Of a stretch of DNA of 64,000 nt, positions 25,642 through 36,326 are shown piece after piece. The notes beneath the pieces are model-generated. The model had not been told where the DNA came from and ran no database searches. It saw only the letters and a list, made by a program, of their open reading frames with translations. Origin of the DNA: an uncultured Eubacteriales bacterium (GTDB lineage: Bacteria > Bacillota > Clostridia > Oscillospirales > Oscillospiraceae); contig UREY01000003.1 in the NCBI GenBank assembly GCA_900546915.1, forward strand, positions 1 through 64,000, given 5' to 3'. The translations under genes and the position numbers were made by a program. Within the stretch, counting starts at the first letter, position 1; every line of letters begins with the position of its first letter.

Positions 25642-26616
25642 ATGATAGAGGTTAAAAAAATCAGCAAGACTTTCCGGGTGGCGAAGCGAAACGCCGGATT
25701 TTCTGAAGCGGTCAAGGCCTTGTTTCATAAGGAATACAGCTTCATACACGCACTGCAGGACGTTTCGTTTACCATACAAGACGGCGAAATGGTCGGCTAC
25801 ATCGGTCCCAACGGCGCCGGTAAAAGCAGCACGATTAAAATCATGAGCGGCATCCTGACGCCGGATTGTGGGGAATGCATCATCAACGGCCGCACACCCT
25901 GGAAGGATCGAATCGCCCATGTGCAGGACATCGGCGTTGTCTTCGGCCAGAGGTCTCAGCTGTGGTGGGACGTGCCTGTCATCGACAGCTTCGCGTTGAT
26001 TCGGGACATCTATCAAGTCGAAAGCGCTTCGTACAACAGGACGTTATCGAGGCTGGTAGAACTGCTGGACATCGGTGAAATCATCAAAACTCCCGCGAGG
26101 CAACTCTCTCTTGGGCAGAGAATGCGATGTGAAATTGCAGCGTCCCTGCTGCACAGTCCGAAGATTCTCTTTTTGGACGAGCCGACCATCGGTCTGGATG
26201 CCGTCTCCAAGATTGCCGTCCGGGAGTTTATCCATGCCGTCAACCGGGAGAACCAAACAACGGTGATCCTCACCACCCACGATATGCAAGACATAGAGGC
26301 GCTGACCGAGAGAATTCTCCTGATCGGCAAAGGCAGAATCCTGCTGGACGGCTCTTTGACTGAACTGAAAGCACAAAACACAACGCACAAAACCTTGACG
26401 GTGGATTATTCCGGCAATCAGCTGCCCATTTGCGAGCACATGACGGTCGTCAAAGATTTTCGCGGTCACGGGGAAATCATCATCGATACGGCATGCCTGA
26501 CGGTCTCTCAGGCAATCTCCTACATCTCCTCCCAGGTGGAGGTTCAGGATATATCCGTCACCGGAGAAACAATTGACGAAATCGTCGTTTCTCTTTACAA
26601 AAAGTTTGAAATATGA
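25642..26616 (+). CDS. ABC exporter ATPase (COG4586, viologen-exporter type)
   Basis: 324 residues from ATG 25642 (GAGGTG upstream, 7-nt spacing). In-frame starts further upstream lack a ribosome site. Walker A is GPNGAGKSST, signature LSLGQRMR, Walker B ILFLDEPTIGLD and switch His in LTTHDMQD. The extended N-terminus (KISKTFRVAKRNAGFSEAVK) and roughly 85-residue C-terminal domain are typical of the COG4586 ATPases that work with COG4587/COG3694 permeases. Such systems have been linked to viologen or drug export. The actual substrate here is unknown. Its stop overlaps the next start (ATGA). Confidence 0.88.
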   Translation: MIEVKKISKTFRVAKRNAGFSEAVKALFHKEYSFIHALQDVSFTIQDGEMVGYIGPNGAGKSSTIKIMSGILTPDCGECIINGRTPWKDRIAHVQDIGVVFGQRSQLWWDVPVIDSFALIRDIYQVESASYNRTLSRLVELLDIGEIIKTPARQLSLGQRMRCEIAASLLHSPKILFLDEPTIGLDAVSKIAVREFIHAVNRENQTTVILTTHDMQDIEALTERILLIGKGRILLDGSLTELKAQNTTHKTLTVDYSGNQLPICEHMTVVKDFRGHGEIIIDTACLTVSQAISYISSQVEVQDISVTGETIDEIVVSLYKKFEI

Positions 26617-27416
26617 AAAAGTACCTTTCTTTTTTTCGAATCCGGTTCATCGCCGGGCTTCAATACCGCACTGCCGCCTGGGCCGGCATGGCAACCCAGT
26701 TTGCCTGGGGCGGTATGACCATCCTGATGTTTTGGGCCTTTTATCAAAACGGCGAAAATCGTTTCCCCATGGCATTCCCGGAGCTGTCCAGCTACATATG
26801 GATGCAGCAAGCCTTCCTCGCCATGTTCATGGCGTGGTTCTTCGATCCGGAAATCCTGGAGAGCATTCAATCCGGCAACATTGCCTACGAGCTGTGCCGC
26901 CCTTGCGATCTGTACACCATGTGGTTCGTCAAGAATATGGCGATCCGGCTGGCAAGGACGTTGCTTCGATGCCTTCCCATTTTATTGGTTGCAGCTTTTC
27001 TTCCGGCGCCGTTTCACATCACCCTTCCTCCGGATTGGACTGCGGGCCTTCTGTTCCTGATCTCCGTGACACTGGGATTTCTGGTCCTGATCTCATGCTC
27101 CATGCTGGTCTACATCTCTACCTTTTACACCATCTCGCCTATGGGAATCCGGATTATCGCCACATCCGTAGCCGAATTTTTTTCAGGCGCCCTCATTCCA
27201 ATCCCATTTTTTCCGGATGCCCTGCAACGGCTGATGTACGCCCTGCCCTTTGCATCCACGCAGAGCACGCCGTTTTTGATTTACGCAGGACACATCCGTG
27301 GAACCGCCGCACTGCAGAGCATCGCCCTGCAGCTGGTCTGGCTCACGGCATTGGCCCTAGCCGGCCGTATTTTGATGAAACGGGCGCTGAAAAAAGTGAT
27401 CGTGCAAGGAGGGTAA
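26613..27416 (+). CDS. ABC-2 type permease subunit (COG4587-like)
   Basis: 267 residues, six predicted membrane helices. The N-terminus KKYLSFFRIRFIAGLQYRTA, the internal FDPEILESIQSGNIAYELCR coupling stretch and the later LISCSMLVYISTFYTISPMG are typical of this permease family. The start overlaps the ATPase stop by 4 bp. It presumably pairs with the next permease as a heterodimeric membrane channel. Confidence 0.85.
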   Translation: MKKYLSFFRIRFIAGLQYRTAAWAGMATQFAWGGMTILMFWAFYQNGENRFPMAFPELSSYIWMQQAFLAMFMAWFFDPEILESIQSGNIAYELCRPCDLYTMWFVKNMAIRLARTLLRCLPILLVAAFLPAPFHITLPPDWTAGLLFLISVTLGFLVLISCSMLVYISTFYTISPMGIRIIATSVAEFFSGALIPIPFFPDALQRLMYALPFASTQSTPFLIYAGHIRGTAALQSIALQLVWLTALALAGRILMKRALKKVIVQGG

Positions 27417-27419
27417 CGG

Positions 27420-28196
27420 ATGAAGCTGTATTTCAAATACGCCGGCATGCTGCTGAAATCCCAAATGCAGTATAAAGCGTCGTTCATCATGACCACGGTT
27501 GGGCAGTTCCTGGTTTCCTTTACAGCGTTCCTGGGTATCTATTTTATGTTTACCAGATTTCACTCCGTCAACGGGTTTACTTTCTCCGAAATACTGCTGT
27601 GCTTTTCTATTGTATTAATGGCATTTTCCATCACAGAATGCTTGGTCCGGGGATTTGATGTATTTCCCCAGCTGATTCAAAGCGGAAAACTGGACAGGAT
27701 TTTGGTTCGGCCGCGCAACGAGATATTCCAAGTTCTCACCTCGAACATGGAATTTTCCCGCGTCGGCAGATTGCTTCAATCTATCCTAATGCTTGCATAC
27801 GCCATTCCGAAAAGCGGAATTCTATGGACCGCCGACAAGGTGGCCACCCTCGTTTTCATGGTGATCGGCGGCATCGCAGTATTTTCATCGCTGTTCGTCC
27901 TGTACGCAGGAATCAGTTTTTTCACCATAGAAGGCCTGGAGTTCATGAATATTTTTACAGACGGCAGCCGCGAGTTCGGAAAATATCCGCTGTCCATCTA
28001 CGGCAACGAAGTCCTGAAATTTTTTACCTACGTCATTCCAATCGCCCTATTTCAATACTATCCCCTTCTTTATTTGATTGGGAGATCAGACCGGATTTTC
28101 CTCCTATTTTTGCCTCTGCTCGGGTTTGTTTTCATGATTCCGTGCTACTGTTTTTTTCAATTCGGGCTCAGAAAATACCAATCTACCGGCTCATAA
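27420..28196 (+). CDS. ABC-2 type permease subunit (COG3694-like)
   Basis: 258 residues with six hydrophobic segments. The GFDVFPQLIQSGKLDRILVR motif corresponds to the coupling region of the partner permease, and FFTIEGLEFMNIFTDGSREF with the YPLSIYG segment is characteristic of the COG3694 partner. AAGGAGGG precedes ATG 27420, three bases after the previous stop. A GC-rich hairpin (about 28207-28235) follows the gene without a T-run. Confidence 0.85.
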   Translation: MKLYFKYAGMLLKSQMQYKASFIMTTVGQFLVSFTAFLGIYFMFTRFHSVNGFTFSEILLCFSIVLMAFSITECLVRGFDVFPQLIQSGKLDRILVRPRNEIFQVLTSNMEFSRVGRLLQSILMLAYAIPKSGILWTADKVATLVFMVIGGIAVFSSLFVLYAGISFFTIEGLEFMNIFTDGSREFGKYPLSIYGNEVLKFFTYVIPIALFQYYPLLYLIGRSDRIFLLFLPLLGFVFMIPCYCFFQFGLRKYQSTGS

Positions 28197-28300
28197 AATA
28201 AAAGGAGCCGCGCCGGAGCAGGGCGCGGTCCGGATGGCCTTCCCGCAATCCCATGCAAAAATCCCCGGACCTGGACCTGGGATTTGTTCACAATTTATTC

Positions 28301-28329
28301 TGTCTTTTTCCCGTGGTCTATGATATAAT
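28301..28329 (+). promoter_or_regulatory. Promoter of secA
   Basis: A weak -35 (TGTCTT, 28301-28306), 17-bp spacer and TATAAT (28324-28329), giving a leader of about 110 nt. Confidence 0.55.
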
Positions 28330-28351
28330 GCAATTTGAGTTGACATCTTCA

Positions 28352-28380
28352 CCCTGCATCCCCGCCGGGGAAGATGCGGG
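28352..28380 (+). promoter_or_regulatory. Hairpin in the secA leader
   Basis: CCCTGCATC (28352-28360) can pair with GATGCGGG (28373-28380) around a CCCGCCGGGG core. It ends 66 nt before the secA ATG. It may control secA expression, but no known element is recognised. Confidence 0.4.
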
Positions 28381-28446
28381 AAAAACTTTTCTACGCCGGA
28401 GATCGGTGGATATGTAAATTCGTTTCGGAAGAAAGGGCAAACGATC

Positions 28447-31206
28447 ATGGGTATCATGCGTAAAATTTTCGGAACCCGCTCTCAGCGGGAGGTTAAGCGG
28501 CTGCAGCCGCTGGTGGATCAAATTGAGGCGCTGGAGCCTACCTGCCGAAAGCTCTCGGACGGAGAGCTGGCCGCCAAAACGAAGGAGTTTCAGGAGCGCT
28601 ATCAAAAGGGCGAAACTCTGGACGCGCTTTTGCCGGAAGCCTTTGCCGTCTGCCGGGAGGCGGCGGATCGGGTTTTGGGCATGCGGCCCTACCCTGTGCA
28701 GCTGATTGGCGGCATCGTCCTCCACCAGGGCCGGATCGCCGAAATGAAAACCGGCGAAGGAAAAACCCTGGTAGCCATTCTGCCGGCTTATTTGAACGCC
28801 CTGGCCGGAAAAGGCGTCCACATTGTCACAGTCAACGAGTATCTGGCAAAGCGCGACTCCGAATGGATGGGAAAGGTATACCGGTTCCTGGGCTTAACCG
28901 TGGGGCTGGTGATTCCCGGTATGACGCCGCCGGAGCGGAAAGCCGCCTACGCCGCCGATATTACCTACTGCACCAACAATGAACTGGGCTTTGATTACCT
29001 GCGGGACAACATGGCCATTTATAAAGAAGAGCTGGTCCAGCGGGGACACAGCTTCGCCATTGTGGACGAGGTGGACTCCATCCTCATCGACGAGGCCCGG
29101 ACGCCGTTGATCATCTCCGGCAAAGGCGAGGCATCCACCAAGCTCTATGAAATGTCGGACTTTTTTGTCTCCGGCCTGCGGAAGCTGGTCTTTGCCAAGA
29201 CCGATGAAAAAGAGGTGCAGGACGACTACGACTGCGACTATATTGTAGATGAAAAAAGCCGTTCCGTCTCCCTCACCGCATCCGGCATCGCCAAAGCGGA
29301 AAAATTCTTCGGCGTGGAAAACCTGGCCGACCCGGACAATGCCACGCTGAATCACCACATCAATCAAGCCATGAAAGCCCGGGGCCTGATGAAAAAGGAT
29401 ATCGACTACGTGGTCAAAGACGGGCAGATCATCATTGTCGATGAGTTCACCGGCCGGTTGATGTACGGCCGCCGGTACAACGAAGGCCTGCACCAGGCCA
29501 TTGAAGCCAAAGAAGGGGTCACCGTGGCCAACGAATCCAAGACCCTGGCCACCATCACCTTCCAAAACTTCTTCCGCCTGTATGATAAGCTCTCCGGTAT
29601 GACCGGCACCGCCCTGACCGAAGAGGAGGAATTCTCCGCCATCTACCAGCTGGATGTGGTGGAAATCCCCACCAACCGGCCGGTGGTCCGGGTGGATCAC
29701 CCGGATGTGGTGTATAAAAATGAGGCCGGCAAGCTCCGGGCCATTGTCCGCCAGGTCCAGGCCTGCCACAAAAAAGGGCAGCCTGTATTGGTGGGCACCA
29801 TCTCCATTGAAAAAAGCGAATTGGTCTCTCGGATGCTGAAACGGGAAAATATTCCCCACACGGTTCTAAACGCCAAATACCACGAGAAAGAAGCCCAGAT
29901 TGTAGCCCAGGCCGGTAAGTTGGGCGCCGTAACCATCGCCACCAACATGGCAGGCCGCGGTACGGACATCATGCTGGGCGGCAACGCCGACTACCTGGCT
30001 CTGAACGATTTGCGGAAGCAGGATATCCCGGAAGAACTCCTGGCCGAGGCCAACTCCTACGCTGAGACGGATCAGCCGGAGATTCTGGATATCCGCCGCC
30101 GGTATGAGGAGCTGATGGCCACTTACAAGAAGGAAACCTCCGCCGAGGCGGACCAGGTCCGGGCGGCAGGCGGCTTGTTCATCATCGGAACCGAGCGCCA
30201 CGAGTCCCGGCGGATCGACAATCAGCTGCGGGGCCGCTCCGGCCGTCAGGGAGATCCCGGCGAAAGCCGGTTCTACCTGAGCCTGGAAGACGACGTCATG
30301 CGGCTGTTCGGCTCCGAGCGGATTATGGGGATGATGGAAACCCTGGGCATTGACGAGGACACCCCCATTGATCAGAAAATCCTCTCCAACGCCGTGGAAT
30401 CTGCCCAGCGAAACGTGGAGGGGCGGAATTTCCGAGCCAGAAAGAACGTGTTGGAATACGACGACGTAATGAACACCCAGCGGGAAGTCATTTACGCCCA
30501 ACGGCGGAAGGTGCTGGACGGCGAAAGCCTGCGGGACAACGTGCTGTCCATGCTCCGCCAGGTGGTAGAGGGCCAAATTGCCACGGAAATGGCACAGACC
30601 GGAGGACTCCACACCGCAGAGCAGATGGCGGCGCTGCTGGGACACTTTGAAAATGTGTACTTCCCCAAAGGAGCGCTTCAAATTCCCGAGGCAGAGCTTC
30701 CGCAGCTGTCCAAAGAAGAGCTGACCGACCGGTTGTATCAGCTGGCGCTGGAGACCTATACCAAAAAGGAGCAATTCTACGGAGAAAAACTCATGCGGGA
30801 ATTGGAGCGCGTGGTGATGCTCCGGGTAGTGGACGAATACTGGATGGACCAAATCGACGCCATGGACGACCTGAAGCAAGGCATCACTCTGCGGGCCTAC
30901 GCCCAGGAGGATCCCGTGGTCGCCTACAAACGGGAAGGCTATGAGATGTTTGAGGCGATGATTCAGGCAATTCGGGAAGAAACCGTGCGCCGGATTTTCA
31001 TCGCCCGGATCAAAACCGACGAGGAATTGAAACGGGAAAAAGTCGCAAAGGAGGCTGCCGCCGTCAGCACCGGAGACAAAACGGTCAAGCAGCAGCCCGT
31101 GCGCAAGGGGAAAAAAGTCGGACCGAACGATCCCTGTCCCTGCGGCAGCGGAAAGAAATACAAAAAATGCTGCCGGGATAAGGACATTGCCCAAGGGCGG
31201 GTATAA
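28447..31206 (+). CDS. secA: Preprotein translocase ATPase SecA
   Basis: 919 residues. This motor pushes unfolded preproteins through SecYEG. Walker A is MKTGEGKT (100-107), the DEAD-type box appears in [18 protein letters not shown], and the second nucleotide domain contains [20 protein letters not shown] and [20 protein letters not shown]. The C-terminal SEC-C zinc motif, [17 protein letters not shown], lies near 893-911 and usually binds SecB or ribosomes. The insertion carrying [16 protein letters not shown] is normal for the family. It is followed after 30 bp by pgeF. Confidence 0.97.
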   Translation: MGIMRKIFGTRSQREVKRLQPLVDQIEALEPTCRKLSDGELAAKTKEFQERYQKGETLDALLPEAFAVCREAADRVLGMRPYPVQLIGGIVLHQGRIAEMKTGEGKTLVAILPAYLNALAGKGVHIVTVNEYLAKRDSEWMGKVYRFLGLTVGLVIPGMTPPERKAAYAADITYCTNNELGFDYLRDNMAIYKEELVQRGHSFAIVDEVDSILIDEARTPLIISGKGEASTKLYEMSDFFVSGLRKLVFAKTDEKEVQDDYDCDYIVDEKSRSVSLTASGIAKAEKFFGVENLADPDNATLNHHINQAMKARGLMKKDIDYVVKDGQIIIVDEFTGRLMYGRRYNEGLHQAIEAKEGVTVANESKTLATITFQNFFRLYDKLSGMTGTALTEEEEFSAIYQLDVVEIPTNRPVVRVDHPDVVYKNEAGKLRAIVRQVQACHKKGQPVLVGTISIEKSELVSRMLKRENIPHTVLNAKYHEKEAQIVAQAGKLGAVTIATNMAGRGTDIMLGGNADYLALNDLRKQDIPEELLAEANSYAETDQPEILDIRRRYEELMATYKKETSAEADQVRAAGGLFIIGTERHESRRIDNQLRGRSGRQGDPGESRFYLSLEDDVMRLFGSERIMGMMETLGIDEDTPIDQKILSNAVESAQRNVEGRNFRARKNVLEYDDVMNTQREVIYAQRRKVLDGESLRDNVLSMLRQVVEGQIATEMAQTGGLHTAEQMAALLGHFENVYFPKGALQIPEAELPQLSKEELTDRLYQLALETYTKKEQFYGEKLMRELERVVMLRVVDEYWMDQIDAMDDLKQGITLRAYAQEDPVVAYKREGYEMFEAMIQAIREETVRRIFIARIKTDEELKREKVAKEAAAVSTGDKTVKQQPVRKGKKVGPNDPCPCGSGKKYKKCCRDKDIAQGRV

Positions 31207-31236
31207 GGGAATTCCCGCCGCCGGAAAGGAGTTTCT

Positions 31237-32031
31237 TTGGAGTTTGAAATTGTCAAACAGGGGACCCTGGAATATGTCGCCAGTCGCCTTTTGTCGCCGG
31301 CGCCTCACTGCTTCTCCACCCGGTTGGGCGGCGTAAGCACAGGAAGCCTGTCCAGCCTGAATCTGGGCATCCACCGGGGAGACGATCCCCAGCATGTATG
31401 GGAAAACTATGGAATTCTGGGACGCGCCATGGGCTTCTCCCCGGAGCAAACCGTATTGAGCCGGCAAACCCATTCCGACCTGGTGGCACGCGTCGGCCGG
31501 GCCAACCGGGGCGAAGGCCTAATCCGGCCGGTGGAATTGGAGCGAGACGGTCTGATCACCGACGAGCGGGGCGTAACGCTCACCATCTTTACCGCCGATT
31601 GCACCCCGATTTTATTCTACGACCCGATTCGCCAAGCCGTGGGAGCTGCCCATGCCGGTTGGCGCGGAACAGCCGCCGGGATAGCCGCCCGGACGGTGAC
31701 GGCTATGGTGCAGGAGTTTGGCTGCCATCCGGACCACATCCGCGCAGCCATCGGCCCCTGCATCGGCCCATGCTGCTTTGAGACAGACGAAGACGTCCCC
31801 GCCGCCATGGTGGCGGCACTGGGAAGCGAGGCGGAACATGCCATTTCCGGCCACGGCCCCAAATATCATGTGGATCTAAAGGAGCTGAACCGAATCTGGC
31901 TCCGGCGGGCAGGCGTCCGGCAGATTGCGGTCTGCCCCGACTGCACCGCCTGCCGGCCGGATCGATACTGGTCCCACCGGGTCACCCGGGGCGACCGGGG
32001 CTCTCTGGCTGCTTTGATCCAGCTGCCATAG
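31237..32031 (+). CDS. pgeF: Laccase-domain protein, peptidoglycan editing factor
   Basis: 264 residues from a TTG start at 31237, after AAAGGAG. The family (YfiH/YlmD, multicopper polyphenol oxidoreductase fold) has purine nucleoside phosphorylase or deaminase activity and, in E. coli, removes mis-incorporated amino acids from peptidoglycan precursors. The zinc ligands are seen in VLSRQTHSD, FTADCTPILFYD and AAHAGWRGTAAGI. AIGPCIGPCCFE is also characteristic. It sits between secA and a lipoprotein gene that begins 9 bp later. Confidence 0.92.
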   Translation: MEFEIVKQGTLEYVASRLLSPAPHCFSTRLGGVSTGSLSSLNLGIHRGDDPQHVWENYGILGRAMGFSPEQTVLSRQTHSDLVARVGRANRGEGLIRPVELERDGLITDERGVTLTIFTADCTPILFYDPIRQAVGAAHAGWRGTAAGIAARTVTAMVQEFGCHPDHIRAAIGPCIGPCCFETDEDVPAAMVAALGSEAEHAISGHGPKYHVDLKELNRIWLRRAGVRQIAVCPDCTACRPDRYWSHRVTRGDRGSLAALIQLP

Positions 32032-32040
32032 GAGGACAAT

Positions 32041-33642
32041 ATGCCGAAGTTCACTCGATTGACTGCGCTGGCATTGTGCCTGGGCCTTCTGGCAGGTTGT
32101 TCCACCGCGCCGGGCGCCCAGCAGAATATAAGCTCCCCGGAAACCACAGAAGCCGCAACGGCACAAACCCAGCAGGACACCAGAGCCCAGAGCTTTGGCT
32201 TGTCTTACCAACCTGACGCCGGATGGAATCCCTATATCTGCACCCGCCTGGCCAACCGGCCGCTGATCTCCCTGTTATATCAGGGGCTGTTTTCCGTTTC
32301 GTCGCAATACCGTGCAGAGCCGGTTTTGTGCCAGCGCTACAGCGTCGCGTCGGATCTGAAGGCCTATCGGTTTTATCTGGCGGAAGCCACCTTTTCCGAC
32401 GGCTCTGCCTTGACAGCCCAGGATGTCGTGGCCAGCCTGGAGGCGGCAAAAGGCAGCGCCGTGTACGGCAACCGGTTGAGCCATGTAACCGGCATTCGCG
32501 CCGAGGGTACAGATTGCGTCGCCATCTCGCTGGACACCGCCTATGAAAATCTGCCCCTGCTTTTGGATATCCCCATCGTACGGGCGTCGGACGTGGCAAG
32601 CGCCCAGCCCTTGGGGACCGGCGCCTACGCCGTGGCGGCAGACGGCGCCGCATTGATCCGCCGTCAGGACTGGTGGAGCGACTACCCGCCGGCCGTAGAT
32701 GTGCAAACCATTGCCCTGTCCCAAACCACAACTCCGGCAGAAATTCGGGATCAATTTGAATTTGGGCAGACCGACCTGGTCTTAGCGGACCCCGGCTCTG
32801 CGGCCTACGTGGAGTACCGTTGCGACTATGAGCTATGGGATTGCGCCACCGGTATCCTCCTGTATTTGGGCTGTAACCGGAGCGGCAGCAGCCCGTTTTC
32901 CAACGAATCCGTTCGGGCGGCGCTGACCCATGGAGTCGACCGGACGGCATTGGCGGAAACCTACCGGGGCTTTGCGGAGGAGGCTTATCTCCCGGCTTCT
33001 CCGGAGGCGGATTGCTATGACAGCACTCTGGCCGCATCTTATGGCTACGATCCATCGGCCTTTTCCTCTGCGCTGGCGCAGGCCGGTCTTCAAAATACCT
33101 CCGCCACCCTCCTGGTGTGCAGCGACCACGCCGTTCGTGTGACGGCAGCCCAGGCAATTGCAGACAGCCTGTCGGCTTGCGGCCTTCAGGTGACGGTAAA
33201 CGCACTGAGCGGAGAACAGTACCAAGAGGCTTTGGAGATAGGAAACTTCGATTTTTATTTAGGCGAGGTGCGTTTATCTCCTAATTTTGATCTGTCTGCC
33301 TTCTTTCAGGAAGGAGGCGCCCTCTCCTACGGCGGCATAAGCGACGCCTCCACCTACGCCCTGTGTTTGTCCGCATTGGAAAACAGCGGAAATTACTACG
33401 ATCTGCACCAAGCCGTCATGGACAGTGGACAGCTGTGTCCCCTTTTATTCCGGACCTATGCCGTCTTTGCCACACGGGGCACGGTTTCCCAGCTGCTGCC
33501 GGGATTGAACCACGTCTTTCACACAGCCAACAGCCGTCAACTGGCCGACGCCCGCACCGACTGGGACGGACCAGATGTTACAGCAGTCCCCACGGAACAA
33601 ACCGAGCCGGAAAATGCGGAAGCATCTTCCAGTGAACCCTAA
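32041..33642 (+). CDS. Peptide-type ABC transporter substrate-binding lipoprotein (SBP_bac_5)
   Basis: 533 residues. Lipoprotein signal LCLGLLAGC is followed by a Ser/Thr/Ala-rich linker, then a family 5 binding fold. NPYICTRLANRPLISLLYQG and the later ATFSDGSALTAQDVVASLEA are the usual N-lobe hallmarks, and SNESVRAALTHGVDRTALAE the hinge segment. The C-terminal TEQTEPENAEASSSEP is low complexity. No permease or ATPase partner is adjacent, so it may be an orphan binder that uses a distant transporter. A very strong hairpin ends the unit. Confidence 0.85.
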   Translation: MPKFTRLTALALCLGLLAGCSTAPGAQQNISSPETTEAATAQTQQDTRAQSFGLSYQPDAGWNPYICTRLANRPLISLLYQGLFSVSSQYRAEPVLCQRYSVASDLKAYRFYLAEATFSDGSALTAQDVVASLEAAKGSAVYGNRLSHVTGIRAEGTDCVAISLDTAYENLPLLLDIPIVRASDVASAQPLGTGAYAVAADGAALIRRQDWWSDYPPAVDVQTIALSQTTTPAEIRDQFEFGQTDLVLADPGSAAYVEYRCDYELWDCATGILLYLGCNRSGSSPFSNESVRAALTHGVDRTALAETYRGFAEEAYLPASPEADCYDSTLAASYGYDPSAFSSALAQAGLQNTSATLLVCSDHAVRVTAAQAIADSLSACGLQVTVNALSGEQYQEALEIGNFDFYLGEVRLSPNFDLSAFFQEGGALSYGGISDASTYALCLSALENSGNYYDLHQAVMDSGQLCPLLFRTYAVFATRGTVSQLLPGLNHVFHTANSRQLADARTDWDGPDVTAVPTEQTEPENAEASSSEP

Positions 33643-33666
33643 AATATTTTGCAATTTCCAGAATTA

Positions 33667-33706
33667 GGCCAGCTTTTGAAAACCCGTTCGTTTTCAAAAG
33701 CTGGCC
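33667..33706 (+). terminator. 17-bp perfect hairpin terminator
   Basis: GGCCAGCTTTTGAAAAC (33667-33683), loop CCGTTC, perfect reverse complement at 33690-33706. Confidence 0.75.
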
Positions 33707-33715
33707 ATTAAAAAT

Positions 33716-33745
33716 GTCTCTGCCGGTAAAAATACCGGCAGAGAC
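33716..33745. repeat. Second perfect inverted repeat downstream of the lipoprotein gene
   Basis: GTCTCTGCCGGTA (33716-33728), loop AAAA, perfect reverse complement at 33733-33745. It follows the preceding hairpin by only 9 bp and may be a second terminator or a palindromic repeat. Confidence 0.55.
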
Positions 33746-34312
33746 GCAAAACCGGGCAGTCGCTAAGAAAAGGAGTCGAAAATAGGAGTATCAAATAAAA
33801 TAGAAGATATCAACATCGCATCAGAAAAAACTGGCTATCCATAAAAAGCAGTTTCATAACCGCTCAGAATCACAAATTGCACCAAGCTGCGCTGATGCGT
33901 ATGAGAAAAGCAGCGGCGACGGCAAGTTTTCGTCCCTATCATATCCCCCTTCTGCCTTTCTCGGCGGTGAAAGCGCGACTCTTTCGCCGCAGTTATTTTT
34001 AGGAAAGGTGCATACAACAATTTCGAAGAACTTCCGTACATCCGGGGAAACCCCTATTTTAGTAGAAAGGAATTGTCTGTTTATACTAATGCTCTCAACA
34101 TCTGCGTAGTCAACATTCTGATGAAAATGGTTTGGAACTCATTACACAAGCCACTAATCGGAGATGGGCTGCTGCACATCAGAACATGGGACTCACCGCC
34201 TTTCTGGATCTGTGTCTATATCCTACCACAGAATTCCAATTTAGTCAAGCACTTTTTCACCTGATTTTTGATTTTTTGTCGCATTTGTTTTTGGTGCTAA
34301 GCAGGCATCCCG
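33746..34312. other. Long intergenic stretch without a supported gene
   Basis: Relatively AT-rich. Short open frames exist on both strands (for example plus 34132-34338, minus 33835-34041), but none has a convincing ribosome site or recognised protein content. It separates the convergent binding-protein gene and uvrB and may hold decayed DNA. Confidence 0.5.
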
Positions 34313-36274
34313 TCACTTGCCGCCTCGCAGCTGAATGATCTGGTCGCGTAGGACGGCGGCATATTCGAACTCCATCATTCTGGCAGCCTGACGCATCTCT
34401 TTTTCCAACCTTGCAATCTCCCGTTCCCGCTCTGCCTTCGTCATCTTGACTCCATCTTTGCGGCGAATCTCCGCCGTGGATTTCGAAATTTCAATTAAGT
34501 CCCGTACGGATTTGATAATCGTTTTGGGAACAATACCATGGGCCTGGTTATACGCATCCTGAATGCTCCGGCGCCGTTCGGTTTCCCGAAGCGCCGCGTC
34601 CATGGCGGCCGTGACGGAGTCTGCATAAAGAATCACCTTCCCCTGGGCATTGCGGGCAGCGCGGCCGATGGTTTGGATCAAGCTGGTCTCGGAACGCAGA
34701 AAGCCCTCTTTGTCCGCATCCAGGATGGCAACCAGGCTGACTTCCGGCAAATCAAGCCCCTCCCGCAGCAGATTGATGCCCACCAACACGTCGAACTTCG
34801 CCATGCGCAGGTCCCGGATGATTTCCATCCGCTCCATGGCAGCCACATCGGAGTGCATATAGCGTACTTTTATACCGGCTTTCTGCAAATATCCCGTCAA
34901 ATCCTCCGCCATTTTTTTGGTGAGCGTCGTCACCAATACGCGCTCCTGCCGCGCCACCACCCGGTTGATTTCGCCAATCAAATCGTCAATTTGTCCTTCA
35001 ATGGGTCGGACCTCTGTGACCGGGTCCAAAAGACCTGTGGGCCGGATTACCTGCTCCACAATCTGCCCCGAACGGGTCCGCTCAAACTCCGCCGGCGTAG
35101 CGGAAATATAAACCACCTGATTCAGCTTTTCCTGAAACTCTGCAAAATTTAAAGGACGGTTGTCGAAAGCGGAGGGCAGACGAAATCCATATTGCACCAG
35201 GCTCTCTTTCCGGGAGTGGTCCCCGGCGTACATGGCGCGAACCTGAGGAATGGTCACGTGGCTCTCGTCAATAAACAGGAGGAAATCCTTGGGAAAATAG
35301 TCCAGCAGCGTAGTAGGCGGCGTACCGGGCGCCCGGCCTGCAATCACCCGGGAGTAGTTCTCAATGCCGGAGCAAAAGCCGATTTCCCCCATCATCTCCA
35401 GGTCGTAATTGGTCCGCTGGGCAATTCGTTGCGCCTCCAGCAGTTGATTCCGACTGCGGAAGTAGGCCACCTGCTGGTCACATTCCCTGCGAATCTCCTC
35501 CATTGCCCGGGCCATTTTTTCCTTAGAAGCCACGTAATGGCTGGCGGGGTAGATGGCCACATGCTCCACAAAGCGCTCCGGAATGCCGGTTACGGCGTTA
35601 ATTTCCGAGATCCGATCAATTTCGTCCCCAAAAAACTCCACTCGAATGGCGCGGCCGTTCCAATAAGCGGGGTATATCTCCAAAGTATCTCCCCGAAGGC
35701 GGAACTTATTTCGGGAGAAGTCCAAATCATTGCGCTCATAACGGATTTCCGTCAGCTTCCTCAGCAGGCTGTCCAAGGGACGCTCCTGCCCCACCCGAAG
35801 GGAAATCACCATATTCTGATAGTCGATGGGGTCGCCTAAGCCATAGATACAGGAGACGGACGCCACCACAATCACATCTCGCCGCTCAAACAAAGATGCG
35901 GTGGCGCTGTGCCGCAGGCGTTCTATCTCGTCGTTAATGGCGGAGTCCTTTTCGATATAGGTATCCGTTTGAGCAATATAAGCTTCCGGCTGATAGTAGT
36001 CATAGTAGGAAATAAAATACTCTACCGCGTTGCGGGGAAAAAACTCGCGGAACTCGCTGCACAGCTGAGCGGCCAGCGTTTTATTGTGCGCCAGGACCAG
36101 CGTAGGGCGGTTCAACTGGGCAATGACGTTGGCCATGGTAAAGGTTTTACCCGACCCGGTCACACCGAGAAGCGTCTGTTCCTCCAGCCCCAACTTCAAT
36201 CCCTGCACCAGCTTTTCAATGGCCTGCGGCTGGTCGCCTGTGGGTTTGTAGGGCGCGTGCAATTCAAAATCCAT
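34313..36274 (-). CDS. uvrB: Excinuclease ABC subunit UvrB
   Basis: 653 residues from ATG 36274, chosen because GGAGGG lies just upstream and [20 protein letters not shown] is the standard UvrB start. In nucleotide excision repair it holds damaged DNA between UvrA and UvrC. Visible are Walker A GVTGSGKT (37-44), the damage-probing beta-hairpin [31 protein letters not shown], and helicase motifs QTIGRAARN and [17 protein letters not shown]. The C-terminal UVR motif ([20 protein letters not shown]) binds UvrC. Confidence 0.97.
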   Translation of the reverse strand: MDFELHAPYKPTGDQPQAIEKLVQGLKLGLEEQTLLGVTGSGKTFTMANVIAQLNRPTLVLAHNKTLAAQLCSEFREFFPRNAVEYFISYYDYYQPEAYIAQTDTYIEKDSAINDEIERLRHSATASLFERRDVIVVASVSCIYGLGDPIDYQNMVISLRVGQERPLDSLLRKLTEIRYERNDLDFSRNKFRLRGDTLEIYPAYWNGRAIRVEFFGDEIDRISEINAVTGIPERFVEHVAIYPASHYVASKEKMARAMEEIRRECDQQVAYFRSRNQLLEAQRIAQRTNYDLEMMGEIGFCSGIENYSRVIAGRAPGTPPTTLLDYFPKDFLLFIDESHVTIPQVRAMYAGDHSRKESLVQYGFRLPSAFDNRPLNFAEFQEKLNQVVYISATPAEFERTRSGQIVEQVIRPTGLLDPVTEVRPIEGQIDDLIGEINRVVARQERVLVTTLTKKMAEDLTGYLQKAGIKVRYMHSDVAAMERMEIIRDLRMAKFDVLVGINLLREGLDLPEVSLVAILDADKEGFLRSETSLIQTIGRAARNAQGKVILYADSVTAAMDAALRETERRRSIQDAYNQAHGIVPKTIIKSVRDLIEISKSTAEIRRKDGVKMTKAEREREIARLEKEMRQAARMMEFEYAAVLRDQIIQLRGGK

Positions 36275-36326
36275 GGTACATCCCTCCATATTTGGCAAAA
36301 CAGCGATAGTATGTTCGATTTTTTTC

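Noticed and set aside
25317..25715. Minus-strand frame upstream of the ABC exporter (132 codons)
   Set aside because: It crosses a strong hairpin and the exporter start, begins inside the ATPase gene and has no ribosome site.
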